Shown in pieces: positions 1 through 8,264 of a DNA stretch of 21,229 nucleotides (the stretch's first letter is position 1; each line of letters opens with the position of its first letter). The stretch is from Candidatus Bathyarchaeota archaeon (lineage in GTDB: Archaea; Thermoproteota; Bathyarchaeia; Bathyarchaeales; DTEX01). The translations under genes and the position numbers were made by a program. The stretch is taken from assembly GCA_026414245.1 (NCBI GenBank), contig JAOAJJ010000005.1:1-21229 (forward strand). The letters run 5' to 3'. The notes below the pieces were generated by a model, which was given only the letters and a program-made list of their open reading frames with translations, had not been told where the DNA came from and searched no databases.

Positions 1-81
1 GGGGTGATCAGTCGGAAGAATATATGCTATATGTTAGGGATAATTTTAGAGTGGGAGGAGTTTAGTGGAAAGCATCTGGTG

Positions 82-1899
82 TTATCTGATTTTGCTTACA
101 GTTTCAGCCTTAATTAATTCGCCTATTTGGAGTTCATAGAGCCTTGCAAATAAGCCCCCCTTCTTCAATAGCTCGCTATGCGTTCCTTCCTCAATTATTT
201 TACCCTTATCCAAAACTATGACTCTATCGGCTAGAAAAGTTGTCGAGAGCCTATGCGCAATTATTATACATGTTCTACCGCTCAGAAGCCTCTTTAAAGC
301 CTCCTGCAGCAGGCTCTCGGTGTAGGGGTCTACGCTGCTAGTTGCCTCATCAAGTATTATTACCTTCGGCTTTCGTAGAAGAGTTCTAGCAACATTTATT
401 AGCTGTCTCTGCCCGACTGAGAGATTCACACCGCCCTCGGAAACCATAGTGTCAAGTCCTTCGGGCAGAGTTTTTATGATGGGTTCAAGCCCAAGATCAT
501 GTATAACCTCAATTATCTCCTCGTCTTTAGCCCCTGGCTTACCGTAGCGAATGTTCTCTCTAACGGTGTCTTTGAACAGTATCGGCTCCTGCGGGACCAG
601 AGCTATCTGCCTCCTAAGGGAACTCAATTTAATCTCCCTTATGTCCACGCCATCTATAAGGATCCGCCCACCCTGCGGGTCATACAACCTTAACATCAAG
701 TTTGCTAAGGTTGTTTTGCCGGCGCCTGTTGGTCCGACTATAGCCAGTATTTCACTCGGATTAACTTTTAGATTAAAGTTTTCAAAGACTTTTGTCTCAC
801 CATACCCGAAGCTCACGTTTTCGAATATTACTTCACCGCTTTTAATCTCAAAGTCCATGGCGTCGCTTGAATCTTTAACTGACGGCTTAGCCTCAAGATA
901 TTCGAATATTCTTTCCGCAGCAGCCAGAGCTGACTGCAACATATTATAGTAAACGGTTAAAGTTATTACGGGGTTAAAGAACATTTCCACGTAGCTGTAG
1001 AAGGCTATTAATGTCCCTACCGTCGTCTCGCCCCTTATGATCAAGTGTCCACCGTAAAAGGCTAATATGGCGATGGTTGCAGCCCTTATCAGGCTTAAAA
1101 CTGGACGGGTAAGAGCCATGACAAGTGTCGCCCTAATATTCGCACGCATAGTTTCATAGCTTACTCTTTCAAACCTTCTCAAGTCGACTTTATCTCTATC
1201 AGAGAAAGACTGCGAGACCCGCATGCCGGAGACAGTCTGCTCAATATTTGAGGTCAGCTCCCCAACCTTTGATCGAACTTCCCTGTAAGCCCTATAGCTT
1301 CTCCTAGCCAGAAATATTACTGAAACTATTATTAGCGGCACCAGAGAAAGCGTCGCTAAAGTGAGGTTAACGTTCAGGCTTAGCATCGCGACGATCGCCC
1401 CCAGAATAGTTAAAGTGTTGAACACAGCGTCTATGAAGCCTGTGGTCGCCGTCTGCCCAACCGCTTCAACATCGCTGGTGAATCTAGATATAACTTGGCC
1501 GGCTGGCATAGAGGAGAAGAAAGCGTAATCTAACTCTACTGAGTGGTTGAAAAGAGATACACGTAAATCGTAGAGGAGCTTCTGCGTTAACCATGCGATA
1601 ATATAAGACCTGATGATCCCTAGAATCCAGCTACATACTGCTATAGCCGCCAGAATAGATGTGTATAATACTAATGTATTCGGGTTCCTAGCGATTATCC
1701 CCTCATCGACAATCTTTCGTCCAATATAAGGACCCACAACGTTCAGAAGCAGGACGGCTGAGGCTGCGAATATGAAGATTAGCAGCCTAGCCTTATACCG
1801 CCCTATGAGCCGCATAAGCTTCGCAATTATTTTGAGCGGGGAGCTTTTAGGCTTCCCTTCAGCTCCTTCCCTCGCGTATCTTGCTAGTATCCACCCCAA
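82..1899 (-). CDS. ABC exporter half-transporter, consensus-site subunit
   Basis: A 605-residue membrane-domain plus ATPase half-transporter of the multidrug/lipid exporter type, expected to export a substrate that cannot be named from sequence. The N-terminal ~330 residues hold the hydrophobic transmembrane domain. The ATPase domain has Walker A GPTGAGKTT (~389-397), signature LSVGQ (~493), Walker B VIILDE with the catalytic Glu (~518) and an H-loop His (~549), so its own Walker A/B site looks active. The signature deviates from LSGGQ. It is the second gene of a pair: its TTG start lies 41 bp inside the upstream half-transporter gene, behind a GGAGGGGT-like Shine-Dalgarno. Overlap and complementary active-site defects imply a heterodimer with the 1859-3664 product. 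Family call is firm; substrate unknown. Confidence 0.93.
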   Translation of the reverse strand: MGWILARYAREGAEGKPKSSPLKIIAKLMRLIGRYKARLLIFIFAASAVLLLNVVGPYIGRKIVDEGIIARNPNTLVLYTSILAAIAVCSWILGIIRSYIIAWLTQKLLYDLRVSLFNHSVELDYAFFSSMPAGQVISRFTSDVEAVGQTATTGFIDAVFNTLTILGAIVAMLSLNVNLTLATLSLVPLIIVSVIFLARRSYRAYREVRSKVGELTSNIEQTVSGMRVSQSFSDRDKVDLRRFERVSYETMRANIRATLVMALTRPVLSLIRAATIAILAFYGGHLIIRGETTVGTLIAFYSYVEMFFNPVITLTVYYNMLQSALAAAERIFEYLEAKPSVKDSSDAMDFEIKSGEVIFENVSFGYGETKVFENFNLKVNPSEILAIVGPTGAGKTTLANLMLRLYDPQGGRILIDGVDIREIKLSSLRRQIALVPQEPILFKDTVRENIRYGKPGAKDEEIIEVIHDLGLEPIIKTLPEGLDTMVSEGGVNLSVGQRQLINVARTLLRKPKVIILDEATSSVDPYTESLLQEALKRLLSGRTCIIIAHRLSTTFLADRVIVLDKGKIIEEGTHSELLKKGGLFARLYELQIGELIKAETVSKIR

Positions 1900-3664
1900 C
1901 CCCTACCCCTCCAAATTCTTCCTGATGAGCGAACTGAGCATTATATAGCCTTGCATACGCCCCATTGATCTTCATTAGTTCTCCATGAGTTCCCTCCTCA
2001 ACGATTCTACCGTCCTCTAAAACCATTATTCTATCCGCCATCCTAAGCATTGAAAGCCTCTGGGTTACTATGATCACGGTCCTGCCTTCAACAAGTTTTT
2101 TCAAAGCCTCAATAATCATGCTTTCCGTTTCAGCATCAAGGTTAGATGTAGGATCATCCAGAATCAATATTTTCGGATCAATTATAAGCGTTCTCGCTAT
2201 GGCTATTCTCTGCCTTTGACCCCCTGAAAGCGTGACGCCTCTCTCCGCAATATTCGTCTCATACTTTTTAGGCAAACTGATTATGAAGTCGTGGATTCCC
2301 GCAGCTTTAGCAGCCTCAACCACCTCGCTCATGGAGGCATCCGGTCTACCATACGTTATATTATCTTTTATCGTCCCGGAGAAGAGCATAGTGTCTTGGT
2401 GAACTATCCCAACATGTTTCCTAAGAGACTTAACTTTAACATTTCTTATATCTACGCCATCTATAAGTATGCGTCCACTTATCGGATCATAAAACCTAGG
2501 TATAAGTTTAATCAAAGTTGACTTTCCCGAACCAGTTGGGCCGACTATGGCGACTTTTTCTCCGGGTTTAACCTCAAAACTAATATCCTTCAATATGGGT
2601 TTATCGTGACTATACCCGAATGTAACGTTCTCAAATCTTATATGCCCCTTAACCTCCCTTAACTCGATGGCTCCGGGCTGATCTTTAACCTCAGGCTCTT
2701 TATCAAGAACCTCAAATATTCTGGACGCTGAAACCGCTGCTCTCTGATAATCGAGGACGAAGAAACCCAACCCAACTAGCGGCCAATTAAGCATGGAAAG
2801 ATACAGTATAAATGCTACAATATCTCCTATGCTTAAACTCCCTGAAACCACTTTAAACCCGCCATATAAATAAACTACCAGCTGTATAGCTGCCGAAACA
2901 AGCCCTATTGAAGGCCACGATATTGAGGCATACTTCTGGAACCTCATATTTAAGTCGTATAGGTTATCCAGCCTAGACCCGTAGATTTTCCCGAAAACGT
3001 CCTCTATGCTGAGAGCCTTTAAGATTTTAACAGTCGACGTATACTCTTGCACAACGCTGTTAAATTGGCTCATTGCTCTCCAGCTGCCTTCAAGTATTGG
3101 GTAAACCTTCCTGTTGAATAATATGGTTATTAGCGCTATAAGTGGCAATAGGGATACAGCGATCAGCGTTAACTCAAAGTTTAGGGATAAAAGTATGTAG
3201 AGCGCTATTGAGCACGAGAAGATCACGCCCAGCAGTGGCATGGTTGCGAAGCTTATGAAGCGGTTCAAGTTATCCATGTCATTCGTCACTCTAACAATTA
3301 TTTCGCCGATATCCACCTTATCATAAAAACCGTATGAGAGCTCATGCAGGTGATTGTAAAGGTCTAATCTAAGCCTATATGTTGTTCTCTGAGCCGTGGT
3401 TTCGAAGAAATATCTGACGATGAATGCTGAAAGACCTTCCAGAAAAGTTAAAGCGATAACGGAAAGCGATAAGGGGAGAAGTTTACTGGCATCATAGGAA
3501 ATAACAGAGTTTAATAGCTCCCTAACATACCATGGTATCATCATAGCGAATATTGTTGAGAGAAAGGAAAAGCCTATGGCGGGTAGCAGGATTTTCCATT
3601 CCTTAATTACATACCTGTAAACTCTAAGTATCGGTGATTTAGTCATCTTTTCAATCTTAATCAT
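1859..3664 (-). CDS. ABC exporter half-transporter, degenerate-site subunit
   Basis: A 601-residue half-transporter with a membrane domain (~1-330) followed by an ATPase domain. Walker A is GPTGSGKST (~375-383) and the signature is canonical LSGGQ (~479-483). Walker B ends in Asp-Asp (ILILDD, ~499-504), so the catalytic Glu is Asp, and the H-loop reads VTQR with Gln (~535) where His is expected. These are the substitutions of the non-hydrolysing site in heterodimeric exporters such as TM287/288 and BmrCD. The partner encoded downstream has an intact Walker B and His but an altered signature, LSVGQ, so the degenerate site would combine this protein's Walker motifs with the partner's signature. 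ATG start; a TATA-like box and a palindrome lie just upstream. Confidence 0.93.
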   Translation of the reverse strand: MIKIEKMTKSPILRVYRYVIKEWKILLPAIGFSFLSTIFAMMIPWYVRELLNSVISYDASKLLPLSLSVIALTFLEGLSAFIVRYFFETTAQRTTYRLRLDLYNHLHELSYGFYDKVDIGEIIVRVTNDMDNLNRFISFATMPLLGVIFSCSIALYILLSLNFELTLIAVSLLPLIALITILFNRKVYPILEGSWRAMSQFNSVVQEYTSTVKILKALSIEDVFGKIYGSRLDNLYDLNMRFQKYASISWPSIGLVSAAIQLVVYLYGGFKVVSGSLSIGDIVAFILYLSMLNWPLVGLGFFVLDYQRAAVSASRIFEVLDKEPEVKDQPGAIELREVKGHIRFENVTFGYSHDKPILKDISFEVKPGEKVAIVGPTGSGKSTLIKLIPRFYDPISGRILIDGVDIRNVKVKSLRKHVGIVHQDTMLFSGTIKDNITYGRPDASMSEVVEAAKAAGIHDFIISLPKKYETNIAERGVTLSGGQRQRIAIARTLIIDPKILILDDPTSNLDAETESMIIEALKKLVEGRTVIIVTQRLSMLRMADRIMVLEDGRIVEEGTHGELMKINGAYARLYNAQFAHQEEFGGVGVGVDTSKIREGRS

Positions 3665-3706
3665 TTCACGTATCGCCCAATTAACATAAGGTTCATATCA
3701 ACATTG

Positions 3707-3722
3707 ATGTCAAATTTGACAT
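3707..3722. promoter_or_regulatory. Perfect 16-bp palindrome, probable operator
   Basis: The sequence ATGTCAAATTTGACAT is its own reverse complement. It lies 43 bp upstream of the ABC exporter start, in the gap between the minus-strand exporter operon and the plus-strand UroD-fold gene. On the minus strand a TATA-like GTTTATATT (3728-3736) precedes it, so it would sit around the predicted transcription start, where a bound dimeric repressor would block initiation. The regulator is not encoded in this window. Operator function is inferred. Confidence 0.5.
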
Positions 3723-3889
3723 TCTACAATATAAACTTAACTTGAATAAATCTCTCAGATGAAGAGTAATCCTCAAGCAGGATAAGTGAGATTGGCAGAA
3801 GCACAATAAAATTATGTAAGCGAAAAATATTGTAGTCAGATCCCTCAGAGATTCAATATGGGGTCATCAAGGTAAGTGGGGTTGATCTT

Positions 3890-5002
3890 ATGGCTACTAG
3901 TAGATTTGAATGCGTCCTGGCAACGTTGCTTCACGAGGAACCGTCAACCACACCCCAAGTTTTAGATTTCACTAATGAGGCGTCAAAAGCTAAATTTATC
4001 CCATCTATAGAGTTAAGCGCCGTCGATTCAGGGTTGAAAGGATTGGATATGGCTGTAAAAATAGCTGATTACATGGATAACTTTATAATTGGTGTAGCGA
4101 ACGCTGGATTCAAAATTAGAAGGGTCATTGAATCCGGAGAAGATTGGATGATTGTTGAGTGGGAGACCGGTGCTAAGTGGCGTATAGGAACAGAGAGAAA
4201 TGTGTGGGCGCGACAATACGTAGACTACCCGGTTAGGGCTGAGGAGGATATAGACGATATAGAGCTTCCAGACCCAGAGGATCCATCGAGATATGAGGAT
4301 GTTGAAAAAGCCATAAGGTATGTTGTTGAGAAGGGTTTCTTTCCCTCCTGTAGCATAAACGGCTTCTTCTCAGGAGTCTGGTATTTTTTGAGGGGTCCTC
4401 TGGAAGTAACTCTGAAGGACATTTATGTGAGAAGGGATTTTTACAGGAAGCTTATCGCTAAAGTGGGGGAATTTAACCTAAAAGCCGAAAAGAACCTGCT
4501 TGAGAGAGGCGCCATGATGATAGAGTGGCCGGACGACCTAGGCCATTCCCATGGAACATTTATAAGCCCAAAACTCTATGAGGATTTAATATTCCCATGG
4601 CATGTGAAAGCTATAGAGCTGGCGCATAAATACGATGCCTTCGTTAATATGCATAGCCATGGAAAAATAGACATCTTAATACCGCTTCTAGTTAGGGCTA
4701 GGCTAGATATGCTTAACCCAGTAGGCCCCACCGACAACATGGATTTAAGGGGCTTAAAGGAGAAATACGGTGACAAAATCTGTTTTCTGGGAGGCTTAAG
4801 TAAAAATATTGGTCTTATGAGCGCCGCCAGCCTTAAAGAACATCTGCTCGATAGACTTAGGGTCGGGTCGCCTGGAAGCGGATTTATTTTAGGCTCAGAG
4901 GGCGGCATACCCATGGAGATGAGCATAGAAAACTTCAACCTGCTGCTAAAAGCGAGTAGAAAATATAGAAGAAACAGTCCAGGCGGCTTGATTAAAGAGT
5001 GA
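3890..5002 (+). CDS. UroD/MtaA-fold methyltransferase-like protein
   Basis: A 370-residue member of the uroporphyrinogen decarboxylase superfamily. Members not involved in haem synthesis are mostly corrinoid-dependent methyltransferases (MtaA, MtbA and relatives) that move methyl groups between a corrinoid protein and an acceptor thiol or pterin. Family features are the aromatic and Gly-rich segment around residues 155-170, the acidic pair in EWPDDLGHS (~212-220) and the C-terminal FLGGLSKNIG. The strand that carries the zinc ligands in MtaA reads MHSHG (~254-258), with His at the position of the expected Cys, so zinc binding or substrate may differ. A GGGGTTGATC-like ribosome site precedes the ATG. 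It is convergent with a second UroD-fold gene across a shared terminator. A methyltransferase role is inferred from fold and neighbours. Confidence 0.8.
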   Translation: MATSRFECVLATLLHEEPSTTPQVLDFTNEASKAKFIPSIELSAVDSGLKGLDMAVKIADYMDNFIIGVANAGFKIRRVIESGEDWMIVEWETGAKWRIGTERNVWARQYVDYPVRAEEDIDDIELPDPEDPSRYEDVEKAIRYVVEKGFFPSCSINGFFSGVWYFLRGPLEVTLKDIYVRRDFYRKLIAKVGEFNLKAEKNLLERGAMMIEWPDDLGHSHGTFISPKLYEDLIFPWHVKAIELAHKYDAFVNMHSHGKIDILIPLLVRARLDMLNPVGPTDNMDLRGLKEKYGDKICFLGGLSKNIGLMSAASLKEHLLDRLRVGSPGSGFILGSEGGIPMEMSIENFNLLLKASRKYRRNSPGGLIKE

Positions 5003-5011
5003 ATTAGCAGC

Positions 5012-5040
5012 TTTCCCCGACAAAAAAGGGATTGGGGAAA
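5012..5040. terminator. Stem-loop terminator between convergent genes
   Basis: TTTCCCC (5012-5018) pairs with GGGGAAA (5034-5040) around a 15-nt loop, followed on plus by TTTTTATT. It lies in the 41-bp gap between two convergent stop codons and could serve both strands; the T-run favours the plus strand. Confidence 0.55.
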
Positions 5041-5043
5041 TTT

Positions 5044-6117
5044 TTATTCGTATTTCCCATATTTTTTAACTAGCTCTATAACCCTCTTGTAATTCTGAAA
5101 GCTGACGTTTTTCGGGACAGAGTGGTCTGAGTGATAAATGTATCCTCCATCCTCCTTCGCTATTGTAATCTTCCTTTTTATTTCCTCCTCTATCGGCTTC
5201 GGGTCGTCGAGAGCCATAAGTCTCACGTCTATGCCTCCCATAAAAGTCATCTTGTCACCGTATCTCTCCTTTAGCTCCACGAGATCCATTCCAGCTTTTA
5301 CTTCAAGGGGCTGTAGGCAGTTGATCCCCTCCTCGATAAAGTATGGGATAAGGTCTTTCACACGCCCACAAGAGTGTAGGAACACATACATGCCGTGGCT
5401 GTGGAAGAAGCGGCATAGCTCCTTGAATACTGGATGAAGCTGCTCTTCAAAGTGCTTAGGTGAGAAGAGTAGCCCACCCCTATACCCTAAATCGCAGTAA
5501 AGGAAGGCTCCATCAAACCTAAAGCCGCCTCTCATCATCCGCTCACACATTTCCATAGCTAGCTTAGCGTCGGTCCAATACATGTCGATAACCCAGTCCG
5601 GCTCCCTGATAATCGCCTTCAACAGTCTCTCTGAAGCAACGTAACTCTGTATCTTATCATACCCTACAGCAGCCCCATACATTATGAATCGCCCACGGCT
5701 ATACTCGCGGTGGAAAGACTGCAGCCCAGTCACCCAGTCAACCCTGTAATCGTCGGCTGCGAGTCTAGGCTTAATTTTCTCCCAATCATCTCTATTTTTA
5801 CATGGATAGTCAATAATCATTGGAGTCGTGGAGTAATCTTTATGATTTTTTCTTATTCCGCCGAAGGAAGTTCTTTCCACAATATACTCTTCGTCCTCGT
5901 ATAGAATCTCTACGGGGAAACGTGGACTTGTATCGGCGCTAAAGATAGCGATCTCGTATCCAAAATAGTCTGCGGGTGAAACCCCTGAAGGCAGCCCCTC
6001 GGATCTCCAGCGGTCTACGGTTGCTGTCCAAGGGCTGTCATGGATTGGAATGCGATCTGCCTCATGGTGCTCCAAAATTAACTTGATTCTTTCCCGCGGC
6101 TTTAACTCGTTCTTCAT
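5044..6117 (-). CDS. Corrinoid-dependent methyltransferase, UroD/MtaA fold
   Basis: A 357-residue UroD-superfamily protein. Unlike the plus-strand paralogue it keeps the HSCG motif (His ~248, Cys ~250) at the position of the zinc-ligand His-X-Cys of MtaA/MtbA-type methylcobamide:thiol methyltransferases. Other family segments are the N-terminal RIPIHDSPW (~22-30) and FMGGIDVR near residue 295. The gene starts 13 bp after the stop of a corrinoid-protein gene on the same strand, so the two are almost certainly one transcript. The likely reaction is methyl transfer between that corrinoid protein and coenzyme M or a pterin acceptor; methyl donor and acceptor cannot be read from sequence. ATG start at 6117. 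Confidence 0.87.
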   Translation of the reverse strand: MKNELKPRERIKLILEHHEADRIPIHDSPWTATVDRWRSEGLPSGVSPADYFGYEIAIFSADTSPRFPVEILYEDEEYIVERTSFGGIRKNHKDYSTTPMIIDYPCKNRDDWEKIKPRLAADDYRVDWVTGLQSFHREYSRGRFIMYGAAVGYDKIQSYVASERLLKAIIREPDWVIDMYWTDAKLAMEMCERMMRGGFRFDGAFLYCDLGYRGGLLFSPKHFEEQLHPVFKELCRFFHSHGMYVFLHSCGRVKDLIPYFIEEGINCLQPLEVKAGMDLVELKERYGDKMTFMGGIDVRLMALDDPKPIEEEIKRKITIAKEDGGYIYHSDHSVPKNVSFQNYKRVIELVKKYGKYE

Positions 6118-6130
6118 ATTAAGGTCACTT

Positions 6131-6775
6131 TTAGGAAACCCATGACTTACATATATTCACGCCTTCAACGGCGTCTCTCGCTGCGGCGTCGGCGCCGATT
6201 TTATCCGCAAACTCCTTCGTTATCGGGGCTCCACCAATAATTATCTTCACCTTATCTCTTAACCCGGCATCTTTAAGCGCTTTTATCACGTTCTCCATTT
6301 CAATCATGGTTGTTGTCAGCAGGGCTGACATGCCAACTATGTCCGGCTTGTTCTCTTTAACGGCTTCAACGAATTTTTCAGGTGGGACATCTACACCCAG
6401 ATCTATGACTTCGAAGCCGGCTGCCGTCAGCAGTGTGGCGACAATATTTTTGCCGATGTCATGTAGGTCTCCCCGAACGGTTCCTAGAATTACCTTGCCG
6501 ATCTTTTTCACTTCACCGCCCGCTAAATGGGGTTCTAAAACTTTCATGCCTTCCTTCATCACTTCGCCAGCCATTATGAGCTCAGCTAGAAAATATTCAT
6601 TCCTCTCATATTTCTCGCCAACTATCTCCATGCCCTTAGACATACCTTTCATCACGATATCGTAGGCCGGTATACCGGCTTTAAGCGCCTCCATGCAAAG
6701 TCTCTGAATATTATCGATGTCTAAGTTTACAATAGCATCTCTAATTTTATTTATAATTTCGTCTTTATCACTCAT
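6131..6775 (-). CDS. Corrinoid (B12-binding) methyltransferase protein
   Basis: Two-domain cobalamin carrier of the MtaC/MtbC/MtmC type: a helical cap (~1-90) then a Rossmann-like B12 domain. The base-off/His-on signature DxHxxG is present as GDLHDIGKN (~106-114 counted from an upstream TTG), with His as lower axial ligand, followed by the expected GMSALLTTT and IIIGGAP segments that wrap the nucleotide tail. It shuttles a methyl group on cobalt between a substrate methyltransferase and an acceptor methyltransferase, here probably the UroD-fold enzyme encoded 13 bp downstream. I chose ATG 6775, about 7 nt behind a GGTG, over the TTG at 6787. No substrate-specific MtaB/MttB-type methyltransferase and no reductive activator are seen in the window. 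Confidence 0.93.
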   Translation of the reverse strand: MSDKDEIINKIRDAIVNLDIDNIQRLCMEALKAGIPAYDIVMKGMSKGMEIVGEKYERNEYFLAELIMAGEVMKEGMKVLEPHLAGGEVKKIGKVILGTVRGDLHDIGKNIVATLLTAAGFEVIDLGVDVPPEKFVEAVKENKPDIVGMSALLTTTMIEMENVIKALKDAGLRDKVKIIIGGAPITKEFADKIGADAAARDAVEGVNICKSWVS

Positions 6776-6876
6776 ATTTAACACCAAAAAAGAAAAGATT
6801 ATACTTACTTAAAAATCTTGTTAAACCTGAAAGCATATGGCTATTAAAAATAGAAATAACGCTGAGCCAATATTCT

Positions 6877-8199
6877 TTATACATCGTAATCCTTTTCTTT
6901 TTCAGGTATGATTACCTCGCTTTTCAGGTCTTCAACGAATTTTTTGAAGAGTTTAATGTATGTTCCATGAATGGGGAATACTTTTTTAGGTTTAACTATC
7001 TCCAGAAATTTCCTGAGATGGAAAGGCATTATGTGTCCTGAAACATGCACGTGGTATTGTGGGAGACCATAATATTCAAGCCAGTTTAGCAGCCTTTTGA
7101 AATCTATCTCCATCTCCTCATCAAATGGTTCAGATGCTGAGAGAATATAGCAGCTTCCAGGTGAGGGGTTAATGTCAACAAGCCAGCTCAGGTCGAAAAA
7201 TGACATATATAATATTATCTTATCCTGCATCTCGGAGATTTCGCGGGGGCTGATGGGTTCACCTAAATTCATGATTTCCTGCTCCCAGCGGAAATATCTT
7301 TTCTTCTCCCTCTGAAATATTAGAATTGCGCCGTCGGTAATTTTGGGAACATTTAGGTGGGGGTCAGACTCAAGTTTATGCAGTAGGTAGGCTTGCTTCA
7401 AAGATACTGCGAGCATCCTACCGTTTCTTAGAGCGACTTCATGGAATGATCTTAACCTATCAATATCGGCGCATGCAAACTCGGTTAAAACGAGTTTAGG
7501 AGTGTTGCTGACTAAACTATTGACTTTAAACATAACATCGCTTTCCGAGGAAACCTCAACCTCAGTCATATTAGTATTCTCACATATAAGAGCCTCAACC
7601 CTTTCACCGGCGGAGGCTGAAACTAAATCTTCTGTTAGCTCAGGCTTCGAGCCATGCCATCTGAAGTCACCAGTGTAGATGATTGTGCCTGAAGATGTGT
7701 GAATTATGAATCCGTAGGAGCCTGGAACCGAATGGTCGACATGTATTGGAATAACTTCTATGGAGCCAACTTTAATCTTATCACCGGTGCGGAAAGTTTT
7801 GAATCTGACGCCTTCAAGGTTAAATTCTATGCTCGTTGGGCGCACGTCGCTTAATGCGTTAAGTATCGTAGCCGTTGTCTCGCCGCAGTATATTGGTATG
7901 CTCCTCTTTAAAAACGATATGTGGGCTGCGTGATCCGTGTGTGAATGTGAGAGAAAAACAGCGTCTATGTTAGGGTCAGACTCGTCGAAAAGATATGCTC
8001 CCTTTAAATCTGGCAGTATCCCTAGTTTTATCAGGTCTAAGCCGCTTTTGGGAGAAAGAAAAGGTGTTGAGTAAAATTTATCCCTTAACGTGAAGGATGC
8101 TCCGAAATCGAGGAGAATTCGGGTGTCTCCGTCAGTTATGAGAATTTTGTTTCCGCCAACCTCGTTTACTCCTCCATAGAAGGTTATCTTAGTGTTCAA
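6877..8199 (-). CDS. RNase J-like metallo-beta-lactamase fold hydrolase
   Basis: A 440-residue metallo-hydrolase. The N-terminus has the GGVNEVGGN start seen in RNase J-like proteins. Metal ligands are visible: HSHTDH (~85-90), His in PIHVDH (~153-156), Asp in YTGDFRWHG (~178), and C-terminal HVSGH and FPIHGTY, which correspond to the late motifs of beta-CASP nucleases. Together they favour an RNA- or DNA-processing nuclease over a lactamase or glyoxalase. The sequence is not that of the standard archaeal RNase J, so substrate is uncertain. The start is TTG, about 4 nt behind a GAGGGGC ribosome site. It lies 65 bp downstream of the kinase-like gene, same strand, possibly cotranscribed. Confidence 0.85.
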   Translation of the reverse strand: MNTKITFYGGVNEVGGNKILITDGDTRILLDFGASFTLRDKFYSTPFLSPKSGLDLIKLGILPDLKGAYLFDESDPNIDAVFLSHSHTDHAAHISFLKRSIPIYCGETTATILNALSDVRPTSIEFNLEGVRFKTFRTGDKIKVGSIEVIPIHVDHSVPGSYGFIIHTSSGTIIYTGDFRWHGSKPELTEDLVSASAGERVEALICENTNMTEVEVSSESDVMFKVNSLVSNTPKLVLTEFACADIDRLRSFHEVALRNGRMLAVSLKQAYLLHKLESDPHLNVPKITDGAILIFQREKKRYFRWEQEIMNLGEPISPREISEMQDKIILYMSFFDLSWLVDINPSPGSCYILSASEPFDEEMEIDFKRLLNWLEYYGLPQYHVHVSGHIMPFHLRKFLEIVKPKKVFPIHGTYIKLFKKFVEDLKSEVIIPEKEKDYDV

Positions 8200-8264
8200 T
8201 TTTGCCCCTCAATATAAGTTAAGATTTTGCTCTGCTATTATGTCTTCCTAGAACTCAATATTGT

